Notes under the pieces: model-generated
Databases searched by the model: none
What the model saw: the letters and a program-made list of their open reading frames with translations, nothing else
Told to the model about the DNA's origin: nothing
Assembly (NCBI RefSeq): GCF_900302505.1
Contig: NZ_OMOJ01000002.1
Span: 310,001-374,000 of the forward strand
Length of the DNA: 64,000 bases
Source of the DNA: Pseudoprimorskyibacter insulae
GTDB taxonomy: Bacteria; Pseudomonadota; Alphaproteobacteria; Rhodobacterales; Rhodobacteraceae
Direction of reading: 5' to 3'
Position numbers and translations under genes: made by a program
Part shown: positions 35,237-43,155 of the stretch, piece after piece
How the letters are laid out: every line of letters starts with the position of its first letter
Numbering within the stretch: position 1 is the first letter of the stretch

Positions 35237-36622
35237 ATGCCCCTGACATTCGCCGCCGCTGACCCCGCATCGCTTCCACTTCATGTGATCCCCTCGGACG
35301 GGTTAGAGGCGTTTCACGAGGAGCAGCCAGAACATTGGGACAAATGGCTGGAGGCTTCGGGGTTTTCTGGCGCCTTGGGCGAAGCGCTGCTGATTCCGGG
35401 CGGTGACGGCGCCCCCATCGCGGCGGTCGCAGGATACGGCACTGCCGCGCAACGCGCTCGCGTGCGATTTCCGCTGGCTGCGGCAACGGCGAAGCTGGGC
35501 GCGCATGTTTACCGCATCGCATCGGGCCTGCCCGAGGATGTGGCCGCGCAGGAATGCCTTGGTTGGTTGCTGACGGGCTATGCCTTCGACAAATACAAAG
35601 CGCAGTCCGGCAGCAAAGCGGGCCTTATCGCGCCGGACGGCGTCGACGCCCAAGGGATTGAGATTGCCGCCGCCGCCGAACAGCGTATTCGCGATCTGAT
35701 CAACACCCCCGCCTCTGACATGGGGCCGAGCGAGCTTGAGGCGCATATCGCGGAAATGGCCGACGCCTTTGGCGCATCGCTCACCGTGACGCGCGGCGAT
35801 GACCTGCTGGATCAGAACTTTCCGATGATCCACGCCGTTGGCCGGGCCAGCGATGACGCCCCGCGCCTGATGGATATGCGCTGGGGCGCGACCGGGCCAA
35901 AAATCACCCTCGTCGGCAAGGGCGTGTGCTTTGACACCGGGGGCCTGAACCTCAAACCCGGCGCGTCGATGGGTCTGATGAAAAAGGACATGGGCGGCGC
36001 GGCCAACGTGCTTGGGCTGGCCCATATGATTATGTCGCTCGGGCTGGCAGTGCAGCTGCGCGTTCTGATCCCGGCGGTGGAAAACGCCGTCAGCGGCAAT
36101 AGCTTCCGTCCGCAAGACATCCTCAATAGCCGTAAGGGTCTGACGGTTGAAATCAACAACACCGATGCCGAAGGGCGTTTGGTGCTGGCCGATGCGCTGG
36201 CCCTGGCGGATGAGGATAAGCCCGATCTGATCCTGTCGATGGCGACCCTGACGGGCGCGGCCCGCGTGGCCGTTGGCCCCGATCTGGCCCCCTATTTCAC
36301 CGATGACCAAGCCTTCGCCACTGCGCTAGAGGCGGGCGCCGCAGCGCAGGCCGATCCGGTCTGGCGCATGCCATTCCACACGCCGTATGAGGCATTGATC
36401 GAACCGGGCATCGCCGATCTTGACAACGCCCCATCGGGCGGGTTTGGCGGCGCGATCACGGCGGCCCTGTTCCTGCGCCGCTTTGTAACCGATACGCCGC
36501 GCTACGCTCATTTCGACATCTATGGATGGCAACCCACCCCAGCACCGGGTCGCAGCAAAGGCGGCTTTGGCCAAGGTCCGCGCGCCATCCTCGCCGCGTT
36601 GCGGTCGCTTTACGCGGTATGA
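35237..36622 (+). CDS. Leucyl aminopeptidase family protein (M17)
   Basis: Removes N-terminal residues from peptides in the cytoplasm with two metal ions. 461 residues. The M17 catalytic domain holds LVGKGVCFDTGGLNLKP near 231-247 (Lys and Asp ligands), MKKDMGGAANVLG near 253-265, and NNTDAEGRLVLADAL near 312-326, the family signature. The ATG at 35237 has GAGG six bases before. Overlaps the NlpC/P60 gene by ATGA, so the two are translated together; a shared role in recycling peptidoglycan peptides is plausible but inferred. Confidence 0.93.
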   Translation: MPLTFAAADPASLPLHVIPSDGLEAFHEEQPEHWDKWLEASGFSGALGEALLIPGGDGAPIAAVAGYGTAAQRARVRFPLAAATAKLGAHVYRIASGLPEDVAAQECLGWLLTGYAFDKYKAQSGSKAGLIAPDGVDAQGIEIAAAAEQRIRDLINTPASDMGPSELEAHIAEMADAFGASLTVTRGDDLLDQNFPMIHAVGRASDDAPRLMDMRWGATGPKITLVGKGVCFDTGGLNLKPGASMGLMKKDMGGAANVLGLAHMIMSLGLAVQLRVLIPAVENAVSGNSFRPQDILNSRKGLTVEINNTDAEGRLVLADALALADEDKPDLILSMATLTGAARVAVGPDLAPYFTDDQAFATALEAGAAAQADPVWRMPFHTPYEALIEPGIADLDNAPSGGFGGAITAALFLRRFVTDTPRYAHFDIYGWQPTPAPGRSKGGFGQGPRAILAALRSLYAV

Positions 36623-37446
36623 CCGACCCACGCACCACGTTCGCCAACGGGTTCGTTGCGCATAGCACTCTGCGCGGGACAGTCACGGCGCAGCGCTATA
36701 CGGATGGAATGCTGATGTGCGTGACAACCCCCGTCGCGCCCATCCATCGAAGCGCCACAACGCCCGATCTGGACCGCCAGGTGCAATATGGGCGCACGGT
36801 GCGTGTGTTGGACAAACAGGGCGAGCGGTGCTTCGCACGGGATGAAGCGTCGGGCCATGTCGGCTATATCCCGCACGCCGCGCTTGGACCGGTGGCGCGC
36901 AGCACGCATGTGGTCGCGACCCGCCAGACGCTGCTGTTTCGCGCCCCAGATATCAAATCGCCTGAACCGATGCCGCTGGGCCTCGGCGCGCAGCTAACGA
37001 TCACTGCGCATGACGGCAAATTCGCCGTCACCGATCACGGGTTCTACGCCGTCGCCAGCCACCTGCGGCACCGCGATATGCCCAGCACGGATTTCGTTGC
37101 CGTGGCAGAAAGCCTGCTTGGCGTGCCATACCTCTGGGGCGGAAATTCGGCTTTTGGCATAGATTGTTCCGGCCTTGTGTCCATGGCGCTGGAAAATAGC
37201 GCCATGTCTTGTCCTGCCGACAGCGATCAACAGGCCGAAGCCTTGGGCGCGGATGTCACAGACGGCACCTACCAGCGCGGCGATCTGCTGTTCTGGCGCG
37301 GCCATGTGGCCATTCTGGTCGATCCGCAAACGCTGATACATGCCAACGCCCATCACATGGCGGTGGCCTATGAACCCTTGGATCAGGCCATCAAACGCAT
37401 TGCAACGCAGGGCGATGGCCAGCCTATAGCGCACAAGCGCCCTTAG
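36619..37446 (+). CDS. NlpC/P60 (C40) peptidase with SH3-type N-terminal domains
   Basis: 275 residues. N-terminal half has two SH3-like segments (VRVLDKQGERCFARDEASGHVGYIP pattern; key GHVGYIP near 82-88), the C-terminal half is NlpC/P60: FGIDCSGLVSMAL near 177-189 with the catalytic Cys, RGHVAILVD near 230-238 with the catalytic His, and IHANAHHMAVAYEPL for the third residue. Such enzymes cut gamma-D-Glu-diamino acid bonds in muropeptides. No clear signal peptide, in line with a cytoplasmic recycling role like dipeptidyl-peptidase VI. Starts in the stop of the M17 gene. Confidence 0.92.
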   Translation: MTDPRTTFANGFVAHSTLRGTVTAQRYTDGMLMCVTTPVAPIHRSATTPDLDRQVQYGRTVRVLDKQGERCFARDEASGHVGYIPHAALGPVARSTHVVATRQTLLFRAPDIKSPEPMPLGLGAQLTITAHDGKFAVTDHGFYAVASHLRHRDMPSTDFVAVAESLLGVPYLWGGNSAFGIDCSGLVSMALENSAMSCPADSDQQAEALGADVTDGTYQRGDLLFWRGHVAILVDPQTLIHANAHHMAVAYEPLDQAIKRIATQGDGQPIAHKRP

Positions 37447-37499
37447 TATTTTCTGACCATAAATATTCCCGGGGAGTGTGAGGGGCAGCGCCCCTCACG
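37447..37499 (+). repeat. Gene-end repeat, copy 3
   Basis: Begins right after the NlpC/P60 TAG: TATTTTCTGACC, ATAAATAT, TCCCGGGG, then a perfect 9-bp hairpin GTGAGGGGC-AGC-GCCCCTCAC (37478-37498). It has the same order and orientation relative to the upstream gene as the other two copies and may act in termination or 3'-end protection. Confidence 0.65.
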
Positions 37500-37513
37500 T
37501 ATCAGCCACAGGC

Positions 37514-37933
37514 TCAGTCGCCATCCACCTTACCGCGCATGGCCTTCACTTCGCCGCGGATCTTTTTCGCCTTGATCCGCCGGTTTTTTGACCCAAGCGT
37601 GGGCTTTGTGGCGATACGCCGTTTCGGCACCACCAGCGCCTTTTGGATCAGCTCAACCAAACGTTCCCGCGCCAAATCACGATTGCGCGCCTGACTGCGG
37701 GTGTCATCGACCTGCAAAACAATCGCGCCTTCCTTGGTCCAGCGCCGCCCCGCCAAGCGGCGCAAGCGGTTCTTCACCGGGCCGGGCAGGGATGGGGACC
37801 GCTCGGCCTCAAAGCGCAGTTCGACCGCCGTGGACACCTTGTTCACGTTCTGGCCGCCGGGGCCAGAGGCGCGGATGAACTGTTCGGTCAGTTCCCAATC
37901 CTGAATCGCGATGGTGTCTGAAATCTGTAGCAT
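37514..37933 (-). CDS. arfB: Alternative ribosome-rescue factor (peptidyl-tRNA hydrolase ArfB/YaeJ)
   Basis: Frees stalled ribosomes lacking a stop codon by hydrolysing peptidyl-tRNA. 139 residues, correct for ArfB and too short for RF1/RF2. The GGQ loop is at residues 26-28 (RASGPGGQNVNKVSTAVEL), and the long basic tail needed to enter the empty mRNA channel is present (KRRIATKPTLGSKNRRIKAKK type; key SKNRRIKAKKIRG). Upstream on the same strand are a terminator (37957-37987) and a tiny ORF with an extreme ribosome site (38059-38130), a layout that could attenuate arfB. Complements smpB at 8.2 kb. Confidence 0.95.
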   Translation of the reverse strand: MLQISDTIAIQDWELTEQFIRASGPGGQNVNKVSTAVELRFEAERSPSLPGPVKNRLRRLAGRRWTKEGAIVLQVDDTRSQARNRDLARERLVELIQKALVVPKRRIATKPTLGSKNRRIKAKKIRGEVKAMRGKVDGD

Positions 37934-37956
37934 GGTGTGGATCTAGTACTTCAATA

Positions 37957-37987
37957 CGAAAAGGGCCGTCCAGATCAGACGGCCCTT
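37957..37987 (-). terminator. Intrinsic terminator between the 18-codon ORF and arfB
   Basis: On the minus strand AAGGGCCGTC-TGATCTG-GACGGCCCTT followed by TTCG, so the arm plus tail gives four T. It begins 71 bases after the stop of the tiny ORF and ends 24 bases before the arfB start. Confidence 0.82.
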
Positions 37988-38058
37988 CGAGAATCTGAGG
38001 AGGCGAGGCTGGTTAGGCCTTGGCCAATCCGGGCGTCAACCGCCCTGAAGGGGCTGCC

Positions 38059-38115
38059 CTAACAGCGAAGCTCCCGAACTGTTCCAACACCTCTCTCCAA
38101 TGCTTCTCTCGACAC
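38059..38115 (-). CDS. 18-aa ORF with extreme Shine-Dalgarno, upstream of arfB
   Basis: GTG start at 38115 and TAG at 38059 give VSREALERGVGTVRELRC (first residue Met in vivo). The ribosome site is described separately; its GGAGG core ends seven bases before GTG, the ideal gap. An in-frame ATG six codons upstream would place the ribosome site within coding sequence and is less likely. After the stop there are small GC hairpins (GGGCG-GTTGA-CGCCC near 38031-38045) and then the terminator. The peptide has no hydrophobic stretch. I do not recognise it. It may be a leader peptide for arfB or an independent small protein following yhhQ. Confidence 0.55.
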   Translation of the reverse strand: MSREALERGVGTVRELRC

Positions 38116-38116
38116 T

Positions 38117-38130
38117 GGATCACCTCCTTT
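38117..38130 (-). promoter_or_regulatory. 14-nt perfect complement of the 16S rRNA 3' tail (ribosome binding site)
   Basis: The minus strand reads AAAGGAGGTGATCC, the exact reverse complement of GGATCACCTCCTTT, the conserved end of bacterial 16S rRNA. Usual ribosome sites in this window pair over four to seven bases. It decides the GTG start at 38115. Confidence 0.8.
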
Positions 38131-38191
38131 CATCTGTTGACGTTAACAACAGCGTGGCACGCAATTCAGAAATCGCAAAGCACTTTTTTTG

Positions 38192-38842
38192 TCAGGCGGT
38201 TGCCGTCCGCGAGGTTGCCCAAGAAACGATCACTCGGAAGGGGATCAACGCGATCAAGGCAAGCGCCAGCTTGACGCCCCAATCGGCCACGGCCAGCGAC
38301 ACCCAAAGCGGGGCTTCGGGGCCTGCGCTCATGAAGGGCATCGCCTCCCACGCCCAGCTGATTTCCATATCGGCGTTCTCGCCAAAGAAGGCGACCGATT
38401 GCGAAAAGGCCAGCGTAAAGAAGATGGCGGTGTCCAGTGCCGATCCGATCAGGGTGGACGCCAGCGGCGCACGCCACCAAGTCCCGTTCCGCAGGCGGTC
38501 AAAGACAAAAACGTCGACCATCTGGGCAATCAGGAAGGCGGTTGCGGACCCCACGGCCACACGCAGCGCCACGGCCGCATATTCGTACCCATCGCCTTGC
38601 AGCATGATTTGCGTGCCGATCAGCGAACAGATGATACCGGTCACGAAACCGGCCAGAATAACCTTGCGGGCGGCGGGCGCGCCGTAGACGCGGTTCATCA
38701 CATCGGTGACCAAGAAGGCCAGCGGATAGGTAAACGCGCCCCAGGTCAGCAGACCGTCAAGGATCAGGAATTGAACGAGGATATTGGAGGCCACGACAAT
38801 GGCGGCCATGGCAAGAATGCCAGGAAGGTACGTGCGGTTCAT
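38192..38842 (-). CDS. yhhQ: Queuosine precursor transporter (VUT family, YhhQ)
   Basis: Inner-membrane importer of 7-cyano-7-deazaguanine or related precursors for queuosine in tRNA. 216 residues with about six helices. The family blocks NRTYLPGILAMAAIVVASN at the start, FTYPLAFLVTDVMNRVYG near 43-60 (TDxxNxxxG motif) and the later DTAIFFTLAF near 142-151 are visible. I take the ATG at 38842; an ATG seven codons earlier (38863) is possible. The tiny ORF ahead of arfB follows 76 bp after its stop on the same strand. Confidence 0.9.
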   Translation of the reverse strand: MNRTYLPGILAMAAIVVASNILVQFLILDGLLTWGAFTYPLAFLVTDVMNRVYGAPAARKVILAGFVTGIICSLIGTQIMLQGDGYEYAAVALRVAVGSATAFLIAQMVDVFVFDRLRNGTWWRAPLASTLIGSALDTAIFFTLAFSQSVAFFGENADMEISWAWEAMPFMSAGPEAPLWVSLAVADWGVKLALALIALIPFRVIVSWATSRTATA

Positions 38843-38933
38843 GGATATAGCCCGTTTTTTCATGGTAGCGGCGACATGGTCCCCCGGAATGGGGAACGCG
38901 CGGGCATTAATCCTGTTGCCGATTCAATGCAAG

Positions 38934-39827
38934 CTATTCCTGCACGACGTATTCGACGAACTCGGTCCGCTGAAGAAAGTGATAGTTGTCGTCGGCGATC
39001 ATCAAAAGGCGCATATGTCCGGCTTGGTCGCGCCAAACGGCCAGCCCTTCTAGGTTGCCATGTTGGCCGAAACTTGACCGGAACAGCTCTGCCTCATTGG
39101 TCAGGGCCGTTTCGCCCAGATCAAAGCGGCGCACGCGGGATTGAAAGCTGAATCCGGTGAACACCCGTTCCAGCAGGTAAAGCCGCCCATCCGGCCCAAT
39201 GTCTGCCCCGACAGGCAGGAAATTGTCGCGGCGTGGAATGCCAAAGGGGGTCGTCCATTTGCCATTGTCATAGCGGAACACCGGGAAAGGCCGGGTTAGC
39301 ATGCCGGACCGTTCGGGGATCACATAAAGCCGGTTGCGGTCATCGACGGCCAGGGCCTCAAACGACGAATTGGGCGGGAAGTCGGACAAGGCCCAAGGGC
39401 GCGGCATCTGCGCGGCGCGCTCCGGCGTCAGATAGGCCCAGACGCGGTGAACGTTTTCAAACGACACATAGCGCCGCCCGTCCTTACGTATGGCCAGCCC
39501 TTCGGAATCCTTCTGGCTGTCTGGCGAAATCAGATTGCCATCCGGGCCGCGCAGGGGCTGGATCGGGTCCGACACGACGCCTGTGATCTTGCCGTTCTGG
39601 CCGCGCATCAGGCGGCCTTCGACATAGATCCCGCGGTCGCCGATGGTGACAAAGCTGACGCCATCGTCGGCCACTTCCAACCCGGAAAAGCCGCCATGCC
39701 CCGGATCGGGGTCACGCCACGTGTATTGACTGTCTAGCTGCGCAAGCCCGCCCTCATCGGCATGGCCGATCAGGGCAAGAACCGCTGCCAGACCCGCGCT
39801 TAGCGCGAGGACAGGACGGATGCGCAT
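38934..39827 (-). CDS. Secreted phytase-like (esterase-like beta-propeller) protein
   Basis: 297 residues with a signal peptide (about 1-24). The rest matches the phytase-like domain: GGFSGLEVADDGVSFVTIGDRG near 45-66, SEGLAIRKDGRRYVSFE near 108-124, FEALAVDDRNRLYVIPERS near 155, and NLEGLAVWRD near the C-terminus, a beta-propeller with repeated E-A/G-L-A blocks. Substrate unknown; few members are true phytases. The start lies 28 bases inside the end of the mepA-type gene, so it is translated after it. Confidence 0.82.
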   Translation of the reverse strand: MRIRPVLALSAGLAAVLALIGHADEGGLAQLDSQYTWRDPDPGHGGFSGLEVADDGVSFVTIGDRGIYVEGRLMRGQNGKITGVVSDPIQPLRGPDGNLISPDSQKDSEGLAIRKDGRRYVSFENVHRVWAYLTPERAAQMPRPWALSDFPPNSSFEALAVDDRNRLYVIPERSGMLTRPFPVFRYDNGKWTTPFGIPRRDNFLPVGADIGPDGRLYLLERVFTGFSFQSRVRRFDLGETALTNEAELFRSSFGQHGNLEGLAVWRDQAGHMRLLMIADDNYHFLQRTEFVEYVVQE

Positions 39828-40702
39828 TGTGCGGGCAGATCCCCCAGTGTCAGCGGGCGTTTGGGTTTGGGCTTGGGCGCGTTGGGGTCAACGGGCTTGG
39901 GGTTCAGAATGTCATACACCCACTGGTCGGCATCGGCGCAGCCATCCCCGGCGGGGGGCGGGGCTTGATCGACGCAGTTCTTCATGCCCTTGGGGCAGTT
40001 CAGGCGCACGTGGAAATGATAGTGGTGGCCCCACCACGGGCGGATTTTGCGCAGCCAAGCGCGGTCGCCCTTTTCATCCTTGCACATCTGCACCTTGGCG
40101 CCGGGGAAGACAAAGATCCGGGCAACGCGCGGGTCTTGTGCGGCGGCTTTCAGGATCTCGTGATGGGCGCGGGTCCAACTGCTGTTGGTGTAGGCCCCGT
40201 TGGCGCGGCGCATCGAATCCGACGAGACGTTTTCGCGGTCGGTTTCGCTCAGCGTCAGATTGTTGGCCGGTTTCATCCAGATATCGATGTCCAGACCGAT
40301 CTGGTGGCTGGCATGGCCGGTCAGCATCGGGCCGCCGCGCGGCTGGCTGATGTCTCCGATATAAAGCCCGCTCCAACCCGGCTGTTTGGCGGCTTTGGCG
40401 GACAGATCTTTGATCAGGTCGATGGTATCGGGATGGCCCCAGTTGCGGTTCCGGCTCAGGCGCATGGCCTGCCATGTCGGCCCGGTTTCGGGCAGTTGTT
40501 CGGCACCAGCCAGACAGCCCTTGGCATAAGATCCCAAGGACTCGGCCTTTTGCGCCGATCCTTGCAGGACATGCCCGAATAGTTCTTTGGCGTTCTTGGT
40601 GCTGAGCACACCAGCCACACGGGCAGCAGGTTCAACGGCTTTGCCGCCGCCACATGCCGCCAAAACGGCGCATAGGCTAATGACTAATATGGGTCGGATC
40701 AT
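39800..40702 (-). CDS. mepA: Penicillin-insensitive murein endopeptidase (MepA, M74), lipoprotein
   Basis: Cuts D-Ala-mDAP crosslinks in peptidoglycan. 300 residues. The lipobox LAACGG at about residues 14-19 anchors it to a membrane, unlike soluble E. coli MepA. LAS-type zinc ligands: GHASHQIGLDIDIW near 127-140 and WWGHHYHFHVRL near 222-233 (HxH). QPRGGPMLTGHAS is the family block. The last 40 residues are rich in Pro and Lys (PKPKPKRP). Overlaps the MFS gene before it by 26 bases and the phytase-like gene after it by 28. Confidence 0.93.
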   Translation of the reverse strand: MIRPILVISLCAVLAACGGGKAVEPAARVAGVLSTKNAKELFGHVLQGSAQKAESLGSYAKGCLAGAEQLPETGPTWQAMRLSRNRNWGHPDTIDLIKDLSAKAAKQPGWSGLYIGDISQPRGGPMLTGHASHQIGLDIDIWMKPANNLTLSETDRENVSSDSMRRANGAYTNSSWTRAHHEILKAAAQDPRVARIFVFPGAKVQMCKDEKGDRAWLRKIRPWWGHHYHFHVRLNCPKGMKNCVDQAPPPAGDGCADADQWVYDILNPKPVDPNAPKPKPKRPLTLGDLPAQCASVLSSR

Positions 40703-42068
40703 CTGCTCGATCTCCCTCGCTTTTGACGGATCGTAGCAGATACAACCCCAGCAGGAAAAGGAGGATCACAGGCAGAAAGCCCAACTGATTGCTTTGCGTC
40801 GTCGTTGTGAAGATCGCAATCAGCGCAGGGGCCAGAAACGCCGTGGCGCGTCCGGTCAGGGCGAACAGGCCAAATGCTTCGGCGGCGTGGTTCGGATCGA
40901 TGTGGCGGATCATCATCGTGCGCGACGCCGAATACAGAACGCCGCCCGCGCCGCCCATAATCACCCCGCAGACATAAAAGATGATATCCGGCAAGGCCGA
41001 TCCTTCGGCCAGCGGAATGCCAAACAGTTGCGTGCGCGACATGCCGACGATGATGGCGCTGACCAAAATCAGGACGATCACGCAGAACCGAATGACCGGC
41101 TTGGGCCCAAAGCGGCGGTCGGCAATGCCGCCCACATAGCTTAGAACAGCGGCGGCAATGGCGGCGATGATGCCGAAAATGCCGATCTGAACGATTTCCC
41201 AGCCCAGCACCAGCTTGGCGTAGATCCCGCCATAGGAATAAAGCGCGGTTAGGGCGTCGCGATAGAACATCGAGGACAGCAGAAAATTGCGGTAGGATTT
41301 GCGCTTGGACACCCGTCTGATCGTTTGGCCGAGATTGCGCAGCACCTGCCCAAAGGACGGGCGCGACCGGGCGGCATTGGGCGCATCGCGGGTCCACAGA
41401 AAGAACGGGATCAGAAACACCACCCACCAGATCGCAATGAACGGCCCGGTAAACCGAGTGCCTTCCCGCGCTTCGGGATCAAGGCCAAACAGCGGGGGCT
41501 GCCCGATCAGGGTGACGCCGTTTTCGTTTTCGGCAAATAGCAGCAGAACGATAAACAGGGCCAGAACACCGCCCCAATAGCCAAAAGCGATGGCTGAACC
41601 GCCGACTTTGCCCACATCTTCGGTGTTGGCCAATGACGGCAGGATCGAATTGTTCAGACTAAAGGCGCTTTCTGAGGCGATAAAACCCACCCAGAACAGC
41701 ACCAGAACCATCATCAGCCCGGTGCCATCGGGTTGCAGGTGCCACAGGCCAAAGGCGCAGATGGCGGTGACGATCGCCAGCGCCCAGAAGATCGGCATCT
41801 TGCGCCCCGCCGCATCGGCATAGGCCCCCAGCAAGGGCGCGGATAGCGCGATGAACAGCCCGGCGATGGATTGGGACGACGACCAAAGGCTTTGCGCCTG
41901 TGCGTTGGCGGCTTGTTCGCTCAGGCCTGAGGCCAGGAAATACCCGGCGGCGACAGCGGCGAAATACGGGCTGAACACAAAGGTCAGGCCAAGCGTCGCA
42001 TAAGGCTGCTGCGCCCAGTCAAAGAACATCCAGCCCCAGATGCGCCTGCGTTGTGAAATCTCGGCCAT
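40677..42068 (-). CDS. MFS transporter, UMF1/Atg22-like family
   Basis: 463 residues, about twelve helices. The start WGWMFFDWAQQPYATLGLTFVFSPYF has the UMF1 marker (WxxYDWAxQPY form, here FFDWAQQPY near residues 15-23). ADAAGRKMPIFW near 85 is the loop 2-3 block, SYVGGIADRRFGPK near 294 its second-half partner. UMF1 carriers are related to yeast vacuolar Atg22 amino acid exporters; bacterial substrates are not known. First gene of a three-gene overlapped chain with mepA and the phytase-like gene, suggesting an envelope-linked function such as import of muropeptide amino acids; this is inference. Confidence 0.88.
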   Translation of the reverse strand: MAEISQRRRIWGWMFFDWAQQPYATLGLTFVFSPYFAAVAAGYFLASGLSEQAANAQAQSLWSSSQSIAGLFIALSAPLLGAYADAAGRKMPIFWALAIVTAICAFGLWHLQPDGTGLMMVLVLFWVGFIASESAFSLNNSILPSLANTEDVGKVGGSAIAFGYWGGVLALFIVLLLFAENENGVTLIGQPPLFGLDPEAREGTRFTGPFIAIWWVVFLIPFFLWTRDAPNAARSRPSFGQVLRNLGQTIRRVSKRKSYRNFLLSSMFYRDALTALYSYGGIYAKLVLGWEIVQIGIFGIIAAIAAAVLSYVGGIADRRFGPKPVIRFCVIVLILVSAIIVGMSRTQLFGIPLAEGSALPDIIFYVCGVIMGGAGGVLYSASRTMMIRHIDPNHAAEAFGLFALTGRATAFLAPALIAIFTTTTQSNQLGFLPVILLFLLGLYLLRSVKSEGDRADDPTHISH

Positions 42069-42123
42069 GCGTCCCTCCGTATCCCCGAAGTTGGTATGAC
42101 CCGATCACATGTTCAGTAGCAAG

Positions 42124-42660
42124 TTAATCCTGCATAGGCGGCCAGGGGCGCAGCGCCTCGGTTTCGCACCATTTTTGCAGCCATACGGGCATGTCGGGGT
42201 TCAGATCAGCCATTCCCAGCGCTTCGACAACCTTGGCCGGGGGAACGATGCCTTGCGCGCTGGTGACGGCGGCGCGGTACACCGCATGGTTGGCACATTC
42301 GCCGTCGCGCCGCCACATGGACTGCTCCAGATACATGAACTTGTCGTCAAAGCACACAGCCCGGCCTTTGATGGTGACCCGGTCAAAGGCGCGGATGCGG
42401 CGGCGATAGCGCACCATGACACCGGCCATGGTCAGACCCCATTTTTCCTGTCTCAAAACGCCAATCAACCCGGTGCGGACAGCCAGCGGAATGCGGTTCA
42501 GATCGTAGATCGTCAGCGTGCGGCCATTGTTCAATTCGTTCCACAGATCCAGATCCCAAGGCATGCAGATGTGGTCAGACGAATGGATATCGGTCAGGGC
42601 GAGGGGCGGCAGTTTGCGCGAACCGGCCATGGCGTAGAACATGCGAATGAAAGGGTACAC
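42124..42660 (-). CDS. Acyl-CoA thioesterase-like protein (hotdog fold)
   Basis: 178 residues. The pattern MPWDLDLWNELNNGRTLTIYDLNRI near 33-57 (key NELNNGR) and AGVMVRYRRRIRAFDRVTIKGRAV near 79 fits the 4HBT thioesterase-like group related to Them6, with a hotdog fold. Substrate is unknown. Not linked to a clear operon: 55 bp from the UMF1 gene downstream in the same direction, so could lead that unit. Confidence 0.85.
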   Translation of the reverse strand: MYPFIRMFYAMAGSRKLPPLALTDIHSSDHICMPWDLDLWNELNNGRTLTIYDLNRIPLAVRTGLIGVLRQEKWGLTMAGVMVRYRRRIRAFDRVTIKGRAVCFDDKFMYLEQSMWRRDGECANHAVYRAAVTSAQGIVPPAKVVEALGMADLNPDMPVWLQKWCETEALRPWPPMQD

Positions 42661-42793
42661 GGGCTATCTCCTTTGTGGCCTTTGCTGGTGCAGCATTCCC
42701 CAAACGTCAACCAAGACCTCGCGGCACTCTTGCCCTTTCGGGCAGCGACCCTTACCTGTTGGCTCAAATGCCATCAAATAAGGGCCAGCTCCT

Positions 42794-43081
42794 ATGCAAT
42801 CGTTGTTTCAGATCCTCATGCTTGTTTTGGACATTGTGTGGTTCTTCGTGATCGCCCATGTGATCATGAGCTGGCTGATCAACTTCCAGGTGCTGAACCT
42901 GCGTCAGCCGCTGGTCGGGCAGATCTGGGATGGCCTGAACCGCATACTTGAGCCGATCTATTCGCGTATTCGCAGCGTTCTGCCGGCGATGGGCGGGATG
43001 GATTTTGCACCGCTGGTGTTCCTGATTGGCCTTTATGCGCTGCGTATCGTGCTGACCAACAACGCCGGTCTGTTCTACTAA
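42794..43081 (+). CDS. YggT-family membrane protein
   Basis: 95 residues with two hydrophobic segments (about 5-28 and 68-92) and the family centre LRQPLVGQIWDGLNRILEPIYSRIRSVLP (key RILEPIYSRIR near 48-58). YggT/Ycf19 proteins are thought to organise membrane or thylakoid complexes and to help osmotic-shock tolerance; molecular role unsettled. Precedes recQ by 74 bp in the same direction. Confidence 0.9.
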   Translation: MQSLFQILMLVLDIVWFFVIAHVIMSWLINFQVLNLRQPLVGQIWDGLNRILEPIYSRIRSVLPAMGGMDFAPLVFLIGLYALRIVLTNNAGLFY

Positions 43082-43155
43082 GCTGGCCTTGTACAACTAC
43101 CCGTCGTGTGGGATTGTCTGAGCAAGAGCAGATCTTGTGACAAACAGGCCCATTT

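Noticed and set aside
38117-38131. Match to the 3' end of 16S rRNA on the plus strand (TGGATCACCTCCTTT)
   Set aside because: Only about 15 bases match; upstream sequence is unlike 16S. It is better read as a ribosome site on the minus strand.
38893-38917. GGAAC-N17-GTT, a match to the general-stress EcfG promoter
   Set aside because: It points to the plus strand, where no gene starts; both neighbours are on the minus strand. Probably chance.
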